A stretch of 64,000 nt of DNA from Dugong dugon (GCA_030035585.1 CM057461.1:2581001-2645000); one strand, 5' to 3'; counted from the first letter of the stretch, positions 12,082-22,463 are shown. A program made the numbers and translations. The notes: generated from the letters alone by a model not told the origin.

Positions 12082-13352
12082 CGTTTTTGTTGTTGTTGTT
12101 AGGTGCCATTGAGTCAGTTCTGACTCACAGTGACCCTACGTACAACAGAACGAAACACTGCCCAGTCCTGCGCCATCCTCGCAACTGTTGCTATGTTTGA
12201 GCCCATTGTTGCAGCCACTGTGTCAGTCCATCTCATTGAGGGTCTTTCTCTTTTTCACTGACTCTCTACTTTACAGAGCATGCTGCCCTTCTCCAGGGAC
12301 TGGTCCCTCCTGATAATGTCCAAAGTATGTGAGACAAAGTCTCACCATCCTTGCTTCTAATGAGCATTCTGGCTGTACTTGTTCCAAGACAGATTTGTTC
12401 TTTCTTCTGGCAGTCCATGGTATATTCAATGTTCTTCACCAACACCATAATTCAAAGGCATCAATTCTTCTTTTGTATTCCTTATTCATTGTTCAGCTTT
12501 CACATGCATATGGGGCTATTGAAAACACCATTGCTTGGGTCAGGGGCACCTTAGTCCTTAAGGTGACATCTTTGCTTTTTAACACTTTAAAATAGGTCTT
12601 TCGCAGCAGACTGGCCCAATGCAAGGTTTCTTGATTTCTTGACTGCTGCTTCCATGGGCGTTGACTGTGGATCCAAGTAAAATGAAATCCTTGACAACTT
12701 CAATCTTTTCTCCATTTAACATGATGTTGCTTTTTGGTCCAGTTGTGAGGATTTTTGTTTTCTCTATGTTTAGGTGTAATCCACACTGAAGGCTGTGGGC
12801 TTTGATCTTCATCAGTAAGTGCTTCAAGTCTTCTTCACTTTCAGAAAGCCAGGATGCGTCATCTGTATAACTCAGGTTGTTAATGAGTCTTCCTCCAATC
12901 CTGATGTCACATTCTTCTTCATATAGTCCAGCTTCCTGGATTATTTGCTCAGCATACAGATTGAATTAAGTATGGTGAAAGGATACAACGCTGGTGCATG
13001 GCTTTTCTGATTTTAAACCACACAGTATCTCTTTGTTCTGTTTGAACAACTGCCTCTTGGTCTATGTACCGGTTCCTCACGAGCACAGTTAAGTGTTCTG
13101 GCATTCCCATTCTCCGCAATGTTATACATAATTTGTTATGATCCACACAGTTGGACACCTTTTCATGGTCAATAAAACACAGATAAACATCTTTCTGGTA
13201 TTCTCTGCTTTTGGCCAAGATCCATCTGATATCAGCAATGAGATCTCTAGTTCCATGTCCTTTTCTGAATCCAGCTTGAATTTCTGACAGTTTCCTTTCC
13301 ATGTACTGCTGCAACCATTTCTGAATTATCTTCAGCATAATTTTCCTTGCAT
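12082..13352 (-). mobile_element. RTE/BovB-type LINE copy 2, with part of the RT domain
   Basis: The longest RTE copy in the window (about 1.27 kb), 5'-truncated, with its 3' end at 12082 ('gttgttgttgttaggtgcca' in reverse). It carries the decayed RT reading frame annotated separately and lies inside the old L1. Confidence 0.9.
12579..13338 (-). pseudogene. RTE reverse-transcriptase fragment, decayed
   Basis: In an intact RTE LINE this protein (endonuclease plus reverse transcriptase) copies element RNA into DNA at a nick in the target. Two open segments survive: 13338-12949 encodes the fingers/palm region (QAGFRKGHGTRDL, CFIDHEKV, ending CILSPYL), and 12827-12579 encodes a C-terminal part (GLHLNIEKTKILTTGP, VKDFILLGSTVNA). 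Between them at about 12,850-12,890 the catalytic motif, normally YADD, reads YTDD in a different frame. The stop after 12949, the frame changes and the missing N-terminal endonuclease make it inactive. Assignment to RTE rather than L1 rests on these motifs and on the RTE 3' end of the same copy. Confidence 0.88.
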
Positions 13353-13949
13353 CCAGAATATATAATTAATTTCTATAGTTCGGTAAGAAAAAAGACAATT
13401 CAACAGAAAACAGACTCAAACTGAAATTTAATACAAGAAGGGCCGGCGAACAAATGAGAAGACGTTCAACTTCATCAAGAATTTTGGGGATGAAATCTCT
13501 CCACAGCGAGGCAACAGTTAAAAAAAAATCTGACAAAAGCTTCAAGAAGTCTTTGGAGCATTAAGAACTCCTAAACACTGCGGGTGGGAGTGTAAATTTA
13601 TTCAGCCACTTTGCAAAACAATTTGACATTTTCTATTAAAGTCGAAAAAGAGTAGTCCTTAGCCTACGAGCCATCAATTTCATCCATAGGTCCATAAACC
13701 AGAGAAAATCTTACACGTTTACACCAGAAACACGGACTAAGAAAGTTCATAGAAGCAGCAGTCATGAAGGGAAAAACTCGGTGACAGACCACACGTCCAT
13801 CAGCAGGAGACGGGATAAATTACGGCGTATTCAGACAAGGGGACCCTACACAGCAGTGACAGTGACAGAATCAAAGCCACCAGCAGCAACATGAATGCAC
13901 TGCATAAATGTAGTTTATTTTCTTAATTAAAAACACAATGACTAAGATG

Positions 13950-14232
13950 TGCCTGACCCAAGCCACATACGCACGCGGAAGCTGGAGAGCGAAGAGGAAG
14001 GACAGAAGAAGGTGGTATTAGCAAAGAATACTGAATACACCCTGGACTGCCACGAGAATGAACAAACCAATCTTAGAAGACATATAAACAGTATTCTCCT
14101 TAGAAGCCAGGATAGTAAGACTTCAGCTCACTTACTTTGGACACGTTGTCAGGAGGACCAGCTGCTAGAAAAGGGCATCGTGTCTGGCAAAGCAGAGGGT
14201 CGGCGAAGGCGAGGGGAACCAGGCAGCTAACA
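13950..14232 (+). mobile_element. RTE LINE 3'-region fragment
   Basis: Plus-strand RTE sequence: 'tactgaatacaccctggact', 'gccacgagaatgaacaaacc', 'acttactttggacacgttgt', 'gtcggcgaaggcgagg'. The last ~150 bases of a normal RTE end are missing before 'ggcagctaacaaca'. Confidence 0.8.
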
Positions 14233-14244
14233 ACAATGTGTACC

Positions 14245-14425
14245 ATAGAGTGCTCCAGCATGCCAGTTACTCTTCTTGGCACTTTGCAAACACACCTGTG
14301 CAGCAGCCCTTTACAGGTGAAAAAGCAGAGGTGCCAAGAGCCGTGGGCTTGCTCAGGTCACAGAGCAGAGCTAGAAAGTGAACCCAGGACCCCTGCTCCA
14401 GAGGCAGCCCCACTCACCCTTCTGC
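14245..14425 (-). repeat. MIR
   Basis: Reverse-complement MIR: 'ttacaggtgaaaaagcagag', 'ctcaggtcacagagcagagc' and 'gaacccaggacccctgctcc'. Confidence 0.8.
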
Positions 14426-14920
14426 CTCTGAGCACGCAGTGAAACAGGCCAGTTCAGAGCCTGTCCATCCTGACGCAAAGCTCGAGCAAAACCCAGTAGT
14501 GTGTGAGACAAGGAAGGATACACACAAAATCCCACAGTGACTTTCTCCACGGGGCAGATGGGGCTGAGAGGGGGCAGGTGCACAGGGGCTTGTATTGGGC
14601 TGGAAAGGTCCTGTTTCCATGTCAGGAGCTTGGTGTCCCACTATTCTGTAAAACGTATTTATATATACTCTCGTTTGCATGCAATATCATATGCATACAT
14701 GCATTTATATATATAGAGAGAGAAGAAATAAAGACACGTGAAAAAACAACAAAAACATAACAAATCAGGATTCCCAGCCTCGATTCAAATCCCCCTGGGC
14801 TGTGGCCCTGGAATCTGAATTAATGAGCATCACCACTACCTGTCACTGTCCAGTCAGCCCTTGGGTCCCAGGCTCCCTTCTGATTGCAGAGACCAGAGGG
14901 ACCTGGCTGAGCCCCGGAAG
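14426..14920. other. Mostly unique; short AT repeat and possible hAT relic
   Basis: 14,655-14,725 is AT-rich with a (TA)/(GA) run. 14,770-14,850 contains 'ggaatctgaattaatgagca', like a hAT MITE end, but too short to name. Confidence 0.35.
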
Positions 14921-14977
14921 GGCCAGCGGGGCGGGGCGGGGCTGGCGGGGCGGGGCGGGGCCGGCGGGGCGGGGCCG
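14921..14977. repeat. GC-box array, about 19 bp period
   Basis: 'gcggggcggggcggggc' is repeated with CTGG and CCGG spacers about 2.6 times, giving five GGGGCGGGG words (Sp1/KLF-type GC boxes) and eight G4 runs in 57 bases. It could act as a promoter-like or G-quadruplex element, but no transcript start or exon is visible beside it. Confidence 0.7.
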
Positions 14978-15655
14978 ATCTTCCTCTGCAGAAGCAGCGT
15001 GAGGAGCTCCGAACACAGCCACCTTCAGCCTGAGCTGCAGGTGAAGATTCACGGTCTGCTCTGAGGGTGGGCAGGGTGCCTGGGGAAAGGTGGGGTGTTA
15101 GCACAGTGGAAAGTCCTGCCATCTTGCTACACCCTCCTCGGTGTCTCTGCCAATCCCCACGTGGCTCCCCCAGGAGGGGTCTCTTGTGAGAGTACCTGCC
15201 GCTGGGCAAGAGGGTCCCAGCGAGCCACGTAGGGAGCGTGAATTTGGAAGCGGGTCTGCTGAGATGCAGTTCTTTTCAGGCTCCTGCTTCCGAAGGGATT
15301 CTGGCCTATTGTTAACCCAGGATGCGAGTGCAGACAAGAAAACCAGAGTCCACGACCCTTCAACTCGAGGCCACGTGTGGATGATCACATGGCAGAAGAG
15401 CTGGGGGTGGCGCACAGGTGTTAAATCAGAAAGGGCACCTCAGCACCCGGTTCTGTTAGGTGAACGGTATGCACTGCTTGGCTCCCCTTTCCTTGCAGCT
15501 ATTTGTCTCCCCTCCGCTGGCCCCACACAAACCCCACGCTTCCCCCCATCGGTGGCTGTCCTCAGCACCCCCATTTCAGGAAGGGACACCACCACCCAGC
15601 CAGGGGCTCTGGCTGACACGCTGAGGTCATCCAGGACCCGTCTGCCTCTCCTCCC
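14978..15655. other. Unique GC-moderate sequence
   Basis: Open frames extend from here into the pyrimidine tract (15141-16229 +) but show no recognisable protein. No gene called. Confidence 0.4.
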
Positions 15656-16062
15656 TGCTGCGGGCTCCACTGCCCTCCCCCTCCCCGTCCCCCTCTCCAC
15701 TGCCCTCCCCCTCCCCTTCTCCCCTCCATTGCCCTCCCCCCTCCACTGCCCTTCCCTCCCCCCTCCACTGCCCTCCCCCTCTCCACTGCCCTCCCCCTCC
15801 CCCTCCACTGCCCTCCCCCTCTCCACTGCCCTCCCCCCTCCACTGCCCTCCCCCTCCCCCCTCCACTGCCCTCCCCCTCCCCCTCCACTGCCCTCCCCCT
15901 CCCCCCTCCACTGCCCTCCCCCTCCCCCCTCCACTGCCCTCCCCCTCCCCCTCCACTGCCCTCCCCCTCCCCCTCCCCCTCCACTGCCCTCCCTCTCCCC
16001 CTCTCCACTGCCCTCCCCCTCCCCCCCTCCACTGCCCTCCCCCTCCCCGCTGCCCTCCACTC
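15656..16062. repeat. Polypyrimidine minisatellite (CTCCACTGCCCTCCCC)n
   Basis: About 400 bases of almost pure C/T on the plus strand, in units of 16-30 bases built from 'ctccactgccct' plus variable 'ccccct' spacers. The minus strand is G/A with many GGG runs, so H-DNA and G-quadruplex formation are plausible. Confidence 0.93.
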
Positions 16063-17021
16063 TTTCCTTCGGAATCATCGTGACCCCAGGTGGCAAGCAG
16101 AAGCGCCCCGTGGGGTTCTCTGGGCTGAGATCAAGTCCACCGCTCTCACCACTCGGCCTGTGCCGAGCACCCATCTCGGCACTGGTGGTCGTTTCCTGTC
16201 TGTGGCTCTTCTTTCTAACACGGCTGTAGCCTCAAACGCCTCACTACTCTCCACCAAGGCTCCGAGCCTGCCGCGCAACATGGGCCTCTCTCGGCTCTAA
16301 GCACCCGGTTACCGTCGGGCTCGGGGAGAAGATAAAGCTGTGGGCAGCAGTTCACTTTTATTCAGAGCCCACCTCTCACCAAGAGCTCAGATTTCAGCTT
16401 TGGGACGCTATTTGTTGTTGCTTCTAGAAAGTTGTGTCTCTTCTCACTTTTCCTTCCAAGAGGGCTGGTTCAGTCGGCCGTCTCATCCGGGCTTATTACG
16501 GCTAACTACACCATCAAGCACTTCCTTTCTCAGCCTTTCCCTTTAAGGCCCTGTCTCGCTGGGGTGGAACTTGGTCTCCCTCTCTTCTGATTTCCCTGTC
16601 AGACTCTTTCATGAGCCACCACAGGCTCTGACAGGGCGCTTTGTGCCAGCGAAGCCTCCACAGCCTTCCCTCCCCTCTGCCTTTCTCACCAGGGCCGGGA
16701 CCAAGCTGTGGGAACAGACACAAGAGTGCTAAAGCCCGGCCCCACAGAGAGCCCACCCCGCCATCGCCTGGGGCGCAGGGGGCACGCTTCATTTGCTGCT
16801 TTGTGGGGACAGGACAAAGGACATAGCCCAGACCCCTCTGGTCCCCTCTACCCCGCCACGCTGGGGCGGTGGGAACCAGTCAGCCTCCATGGCACAGGCG
16901 GTCCTAGGAAGGGAACTAGGCAGCTTTCAAGGCCATTGTTTGTCAAGAGACCCTGGAACTTGGTTGTGTCTGCATTTTCCCGCAGGCTTTCTCCATAGAG
17001 GCAGGTGGGGGCTGTGCACAC
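16063..17021. other. Unique sequence, nothing recognised
   Basis: No repeat family or coding segment recognised. Confidence 0.4.
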
Positions 17022-17612
17022 CCAGACACTCACACACAGCACATGCAGACACATGGACACACGTGCACATGGGGGCACACAGGCACACACCTACATGCGC
17101 ACACGTGGACACACAGACATATGGACACACAAAAGCATACACACAAGGGCACACACAGCACACACACGGACACACGAACACACACACATAGACACATGCA
17201 AGGGCACCCACAGACATATATAAAGGCACACACACAGATACGCACATGGACATGCACGCACAGACACACACAGACACACAAGTACACACAGACACATATA
17301 AAGGCACACAGACACGCACACACATGGACATGCACACACAGACACACACACAGAGATGCAAACACACACACATATAAAGGCACACACACAGACGCACACA
17401 CGTGGACATGCACACACAGACACACACAGATGCGCAAGAACACATGGACACATATAAAGGCACACACACAGACACGCACACACATGGACATGCACACACA
17501 GACACACAAGTGCACACAGACACATATAAGGCACACACAGACACACACTGATGAACCTGGACACGTAAGCCCACATGGATGCAGACATGGACACAGAGAC
17601 ACACACTGACAC
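17022..17612. repeat. CA-rich minisatellite with about 77 bp higher-order unit
   Basis: Composed of CACA, GACACA and GCACA words. The phrase 'acatataaaggcacac' recurs near 17217, 17294, 17369, 17451 and (shortened) 17522, giving spacings of about 72-82. Long Cys/Val-rich and His/Thr-rich frames across it are composition artefacts. Confidence 0.9.
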
Positions 17613-18392
17613 ACACAGAGAACTGCAGGGGCGTGTGCAGTGCATGGGGCCTACCCGACGGGGCAAGCCTCCTCACCAGCCCCCGACCTATCTCCTGAGA
17701 CAGTGAGCACAAGGCTCGGATGAGATGACCACCAGGTCTTAGCGGGACTTTCCCAGGGTGCTGCTGTGCCAGCGCCCTGCTTCTTCCTGACCCAGGAAGC
17801 CCCCTGGGGATCAATGAACTCAGGCTGCCTGCAGTGACCAGCACCCGCGTTCCTGGCCGGCTGGTCTCCGGGTAAGTCTGCCTCCACATCCCTGCTTCCC
17901 CACCAGACCCTCGAGAAGTTTCCAGGACTAAGGGTGGGAACACTGATTAGAGAAGACACCCTGGTTCTCATGTGGGGAGCCCCGGCCCCAGAAGCTGAAT
18001 GCACCCTGGAGAAACCCCTCCTTCCTTCTGTCCTGGGTGGAATTTACGGAGGGCGTTTGGCAGGCCGACTCCAGGCGGAGCACATGGCTTTGTGTGGCTT
18101 TACTTCGGCTGCTTCTCCTTCCTGCCTGCATTAACGGAATGGTTCCCTTCTGGAGGAACTACTGTCCTCAGCCAGAGGCCAGCTGCACCACTGCCGTAAG
18201 CCTGCGGCGCCCAGCCCGTAACAACAGAAGCAAATGCGATCTCAAGACAAACCCTGCCTGAGGTTTGCCAAGGAGGATCTGAGGAGGACCCTCCTCTAGC
18301 GAACACGGAGGCACTGTGACAAGGGGCTGGGCTCTGGTCTTACTAACAGTGTAATGTAAACAGCTTAAAATGTCCTCCTTTAGACATCTAAG
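17613..18392. other. Unique sequence, nothing recognised
   Basis: GC-rich, no supported gene. Confidence 0.4.
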
Positions 18393-18487
18393 AAGGAGCC
18401 TTGGTGGCTCAACAGTTAAGAGCCTGGCTGCTAACCAGCAGCTCCCAGGAAGAAAGGCCTGGTGATCTACTTCTGTGAAGATCAACC

Positions 18488-18681
18488 CAAAAGCTCATTG
18501 CCGTGGAGTCAATTCTGACTCACAGTGACCTATATGACAGAGTACAACCACCCCATAGGGTTTCTAAGGCTGTAATCTTTCCAGGAGCAGACTGCCACAT
18601 CTTTCTCCTGGGGAGTGGCTGGTGGGTTTGAACCTCTGAACTTTTGGTTAGCATCTAAGCAGTTAGCCTCTGAGCTGTCAG
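18488..18681 (-). repeat. AfroSINE, first insert in the nest
   Basis: Reverse-complement tail 'gtggagtcaattctgactca', body 'gtaatctttccaggagcaga' and head ending 'gcctctgagctgtcag'. It is followed by 'ttctgtaaagatta', a copy of the host target site. Confidence 0.9.
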
Positions 18682-18714
18682 GAATTCTTTCTGTAAAGAT
18701 TAAAAAAACAAAAA

Positions 18715-18921
18715 CAAAGCCAACCCCGTTGCGGTTGAATCAATTCTGACTCAGAGCAAACCTGTAAGGCGGAGTAGAACTGCCCCATAGGGCTTCCAAG
18801 GCTGGAATCTTTATGGAAGCAGACTGCCACATCCTTCTCCCACAGAGCAGCTGGTGGGTTCGAACCATTGACCTTTAAGTTAGCAGCCCAGCACTTAACC
18901 ACTGTACCACCAGGGCTCCTT
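18715..18921 (-). repeat. AfroSINE, second insert in the nest
   Basis: Reverse-complement long form with an intact-looking head ('ttaaccactgtaccaccagg'). It is preceded and followed by versions of the same 'tctgtaaagatca' target word. Confidence 0.92.
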
Positions 18922-19074
18922 CCGTAATCTCCCTAAAGATCACAGCCTAGGAAACCCTATGGGGCAGTTCTACTTGTCACATGGGGTCACCATGCTTTGG
19001 AATGGACTCGACTGCACGTAACTACAACAACACACATCAAAGCTGTTGGGAGGCAGGTGAAGGGAACCCACAGT

Positions 19075-19205
19075 TCACCCGGCCTGTATTAGGCATATAT
19101 TTATGGAATACTGGGGCTACCCCAGCCCCTTTACTAGGCTTGGGATATGGCAGAGAAATAGACAGATTGGACCTTGCCCTCGTGGAGCCTGCAGTTAACG
19201 CAGGG
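19075..19205 (-). repeat. L2 3'-end fragment (probable)
   Basis: 'tactaggcttgggatatggc' and 'gaccttgccctcgtggagcc' resemble the reverse complement of the L2 terminus. Confidence 0.6.
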
Positions 19206-19401
19206 TATTGCAGGGCTCTGGAAATAAAGGGCTTACCGATGCCCTTGTGGGGGAGTGGGACAAAGACCCCGCTGAGTCCAGTCTGGTGGGTTGTGCAGGA
19301 GAGAGGCAGGCACCACCACAGATCATCCCAAACCGATAACTCAAAGGACAGGTTCCGAGCAAGGGTTCTGAGGCCTCTGTGCATGGGTGATACCTGCTTG
19401 T

Positions 19402-19582
19402 AACACGCTTGGCTGCTAACCAAAAGGTTGGAGGTTTTAGTCTACCCAGAGGTGCCTCAGAAGAAAGGCCTGGCCATCTACTGCCAAAAAAATCAGCCAT
19501 TGAAAACCCTGTGGAGCACAGTTCTACTCTGACACACATGGGGTCACCAGGAGACTGAGCTGACTCCACGGCAACTGGTGCA
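19402..19582 (+). repeat. AfroSINE, long form
   Basis: 'cttggctgctaaccaaaagg' head, 'cagaagaaaggcctggccat' module, 'aatcagccattgaaaaccct', tail 'gacacacatggggtcaccag'. The first bases of the head are missing. Confidence 0.92.
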
Positions 19583-20560
19583 GGAAATAATGCCCCGTGG
19601 ATTTAGTTCATGGGATCAATCAAGTCATGCATATCCAGAAAGAAAAAAAAAAAGAGAACAATTCATAGTTATTAATATTGATACTTCTGACTGGAATGAG
19701 CAGTTAAGACACACATGTATTTAAAACCATTACGAGTTAAAACTGCTGTAAATATTGAGTATAGCGAAAATACACTTATTTTTGTTGAGAAAACATGCGT
19801 TAAGCAACGCCCAAGTGCCCAGTCTTGTAGATGTTGTAGGGGACAAAGGGGAAAAATAAGAACGGGGTGACGGGATCAGAATCAGAGATTGCTGGCTGGT
19901 TTTCAGCCCTCGTTGGGACACAGATCTGCTTTCTGTGGCCTGCACTGTGTTTTAAAAACATTTGAATTAGCAGCCAATATTTGAAAATGGGAGATTTTAC
20001 ATTTAATTTTAGATTTCTGGCTTCATCTAAAAACTGTGAAGATCTGGCAACACTGGGCCCGCATTCCATACTGCTGTGGACATCTGTTCCACTCCACATG
20101 GGTCCTGAGCTGCCTGCTGTCAGGTACCCCAGGGGACTGTCTGGCCCTGCGGGACTGAGAAGATGGGACCATGATGGGTCTGTGAGGTGAGACGCACAAG
20201 GAGAAGTTCACAGCCACCAGAAGCAAACAAGAACCCATCTCCTGAGGCCCACAAGAGAAGGGAGTTTCCAAGGATCAGAGAAGCCAAGGGGTGTCCCAAC
20301 CGTCTAGGGCTGTGGTGATGTGCACGATTTAGCAGTAGATATGATCAGCCATGATCTGCTCTTCTTCTTCCTCAACCTCCCAGGGAAACAAGAGGGGCAC
20401 GGGATGTCCAAGATGAAGCACAAACAAAGCAAAAAGTGGACCACAAGAAATAACGGAAACAGGAGCAAACGTGTGGGAGGAAGACAGGGAGCAGACCTCA
20501 GCTCAAAGGGCTCCCAAGATGGTGGTGTTGCCCTTGACTCCAGCTACTAGACGTGTACAA
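19583..20560. other. Unique sequence, nothing recognised
   Basis: Short A-rich run near 19,645. 'aaacatgcgttaagcaacgc' at about 19,791 may be L2-derived but is too weak to call. Confidence 0.4.
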
Positions 20561-20628
20561 CCTGGAGTGGTCCTCGGTGGAGAAGGGGTCATAACCTGGA
20601 GTGGTCCTCGGTGGAGAAGGGGTCATGT
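20561..20628. repeat. 34 bp tandem duplication
   Basis: 'cctggagtggtcctcggtgg' plus 'agaaggggtcata' occurs at 20561 and again at 20595. Confidence 0.95.
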
Positions 20629-20682
20629 GTTGGACAAGGTACCCCAGTATTTTACTGGGTGGAGGGTGTATTAGTGTCCTAG

Positions 20683-20948
20683 GAAAAAGATGGCGAGACT
20701 TTGTCTCATGTACTTTGGACATGTTATGAGGAAGGACCAGTCCCTGGAGAAGGACATCATGCTTGGTAAAGTAGAGGGTCAGCGAAAAAGAGGAAGACCC
20801 TCAACGAGATGGACTGACACAGTGGCTGCAACAATGGGCTCAAGCATAACAATGATTGTGAGGATGGCGCAGGACTGGATAGTGTTTTGTTCTGTTGTAC
20901 ATGGGGTCACTATGAGTCGGAACCAACTCAACAGCACCTAACAACCAA
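20683..20948 (+). mobile_element. RTE LINE 3' end nested in MLT1
   Basis: 'tgtactttggacatgttatg', 'tccctggagaaggacatcat', 'gtagagggtcagcgaaaaag' and 'gagtcggaaccaactcaaca' end at 'cctaacaacc'. 5'-truncated, about 265 bases. The MLT1 words 'cctagg' and 'ggctgcc' rejoin across it. Confidence 0.92.
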
Positions 20949-21335
20949 GGCTGCCATAATAAAAGACCACAAAATAGGTGTCTTCTGAGAATAAGCATTT
21001 ATTCTCTCACTGTTCTGGAGATTGGAAGTCTGAATTCAGAGCGTCAACAGGACCATGTTCTCTCTCTGTTGTCTCTTCCGGCTTCCAGTAGCCCTGGGCA
21101 TTTCTTGGGATTTTCTTGGCTTGTTGATGCATCTTCGTGGGGTGTCTTCTCCTTGTGTGTGTCCCTGTCTGTTCTCCTTTTATAAGGACACCACTCAGAT
21201 GGGGTTAGTGCCCACCCTACTGTAGTGTGACCTCATGTTAACATCTTCAAGACCTTATTTCCAAACAAGGTCATGTTCACAGGAGTTGGAGGGCTAGAAC
21301 GTCAACACAGCCTTTTGGGGGACACCATTCAATCA

Positions 21336-21492
21336 ATGGAGCCCTGGTGGTGCAGCAGTTAAGAGCTCAGCTGCTAACCAAAAGGTCGGCAGTTCGAATC
21401 CACCAGCCAGCTGCTCCTTGGAAACCCTATGGGGCTGTTCTACTCTGTCCTATAGGGTTGCTACGAGTCGGAATCTACTCAACGGCAACCAG
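21336..21492 (+). repeat. AfroSINE, short form, with 9 bp TSD
   Basis: Flanked by identical ATTCAATCA at 21327-21335 and 21493-21501. The head includes 'aggtcggcagttcgaatcc' (good B box), the tail 'tacgagtcggaatctactca'. The exact TSD and intact B box suggest a relatively young copy. Confidence 0.96.
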
Positions 21493-21732
21493 ATTCAATC
21501 AGTAACACAGGGCATGTTGCCTTTATGGCTATTCCAACCCTGAGCCTCCCTGAAGAATGAGAACTTGGCTATGGATTTTCCTCCATTTTCAGAACAGATG
21601 GTCCCTGTAACAACCATCTCTGCTTTCCAAACAGCTGTCAAAGGGAAGAAGAGGCTAAACACCAGTAACCTCCTTGAACTTTACTTAAAATTTTCAAATC
21701 TGTCCAGATAACCCCACTCTACAGCCAACCCA

Positions 21733-21930
21733 AGGAGCCCTGGTGGCACAGCATAAGAGCTTGGCTTCTAACTGAAAGGTTGACAGTTTGAACCCCCCCC
21801 AGTGGCTCCACCGGAGAAAAGACCTGGCGATCTGCTCCCATGAAGATTACAGCCTAGGAAACCCTATGGGACAGTTCCACTCTGACACATGGGGTCGCTA
21901 TGGGTCAGAATCGACTCAACAGCACCCAGC
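21733..21930 (+). repeat. AfroSINE, long form
   Basis: 'aggagccctggtggcacagc' head, C-run in place of the B-box flank, 'attacagcctaggaaaccct', tail 'tatgggtcagaatcgactca'. Confidence 0.93.
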
Positions 21931-21989
21931 ACCAGAGCCAATCTGCTGACTTTAAAGTCTTCCAAACTGGCTGATTTCCCGTTGCTTCG

Positions 21990-22310
21990 GCTTAATTTTA
22001 TAAAAAGGGTTATTTTCTAATAGATGAAAAAAAATTCCTTTTCATGCTTCACTAATGCAAAAACAGCTGAACCAATTTAGCTGAAACTTTCTCAATAGCT
22101 TGTTACAATCGTAATTAAAATATTCACATAAGGCGCAAGCTTTGGGGAGCATAATATTGCACTGTCAGTCAAATTCTAGCTGAATATTTACAACCAGCTC
22201 AACAGCAAAGCAACTGCTCGGCGTTGACTCTTTGTTGCCTCGTGAGTAAAATGCAGCCGGACAATTAACGGTGAGGGGATAAAAGCAAGCACGGCGTTTC
22301 TCCGCCTGGC
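21990..22310. other. Unique AT-rich block, possible conserved noncoding element
   Basis: Free of recognised repeats, with homeobox-like TAAT/ATTA words ('cgtaattaaaatattcacat', 'ggacaattaacggtgag'). No open frame of note. Conservation cannot be judged from one sequence. Confidence 0.3.
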
Positions 22311-22463
22311 TTAACTCAGAAACAACTGGGCATCAAGACACGCGGTTCCCTTGGATAAGGCCATGGGGGCGTTCATGCGGAAAGACCTCATTTCCCAACA
22401 TCCCGTGGGAACTGGTGACCCCCTCCTTTGGGGGAATAGCTGCATTGCTACATGGACGAGTGT

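Larger units (their letters stand above)
10112..13945 (+). mobile_element. Old L1 LINE, broken into pieces by later insertions
   Basis: Pieces at 10112-11050, 11259-11750 and 13353-13945 read as consecutive L1 ORF2/3' sequence. Landmarks are 'gggaacactcccc' and 'atgaagctggttttac' (RT region), 'tggaagagcaaagtttcaat', 'tgtcaaaagacactataaag', 'ccagaatatata' at 13352, and 'actgcgggtgggagtgtaaa'. All frames are broken. The interruptions are a SINE (11056-11258) and two RTE copies (11755-13352). Confidence 0.8.
18393..19033 (+). repeat. Host AfroSINE split by two other SINEs
   Basis: The plus-strand SINE starts 'ggagccttggtggctcaaca' and is cut at 18,487 ('ttctgtgaagatcaa'). It resumes at about 18,927 ('taaagatcacagcctaggaa') and ends in 'aactacaacaac'. 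The two minus-strand SINEs are listed separately. Confidence 0.9.
20667..21510 (-). repeat. MLT1-type LTR, interrupted by RTE and SINE
   Basis: On the plus strand it starts 'tgtattagtgtcctagg', resumes after the RTE as 'gctgccataataaaagacca', and runs to 'gggggacaccattcaatca' with a few bases ('gtaacac') after the SINE. These match the reverse-complement ends of MLT1 (MaLR). It is an old solo LTR with no coding region. Confidence 0.85.

Noticed and set aside
15141..16229. 362-codon plus-strand frame and 244-codon minus-strand frame
   Set aside because: Both run through the pyrimidine minisatellite; the translation is Pro/Ser/Leu or Gly/Glu/Arg low complexity and the frames are open because the repeat lacks stop codons.
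16927..17943. 338-codon minus-strand Cys/Val-rich frame
   Set aside because: It is the CA-rich tract read as TGT/GTG codons. Overlapping frames on both strands are equally open, so there is no coding signal.
21336..21420. tRNA gene suggested by A- and B-box motifs in SINE heads
   Set aside because: The match is the tRNA-derived SINE head; it continues into SINE body and RTE tail, as in dozens of other copies.
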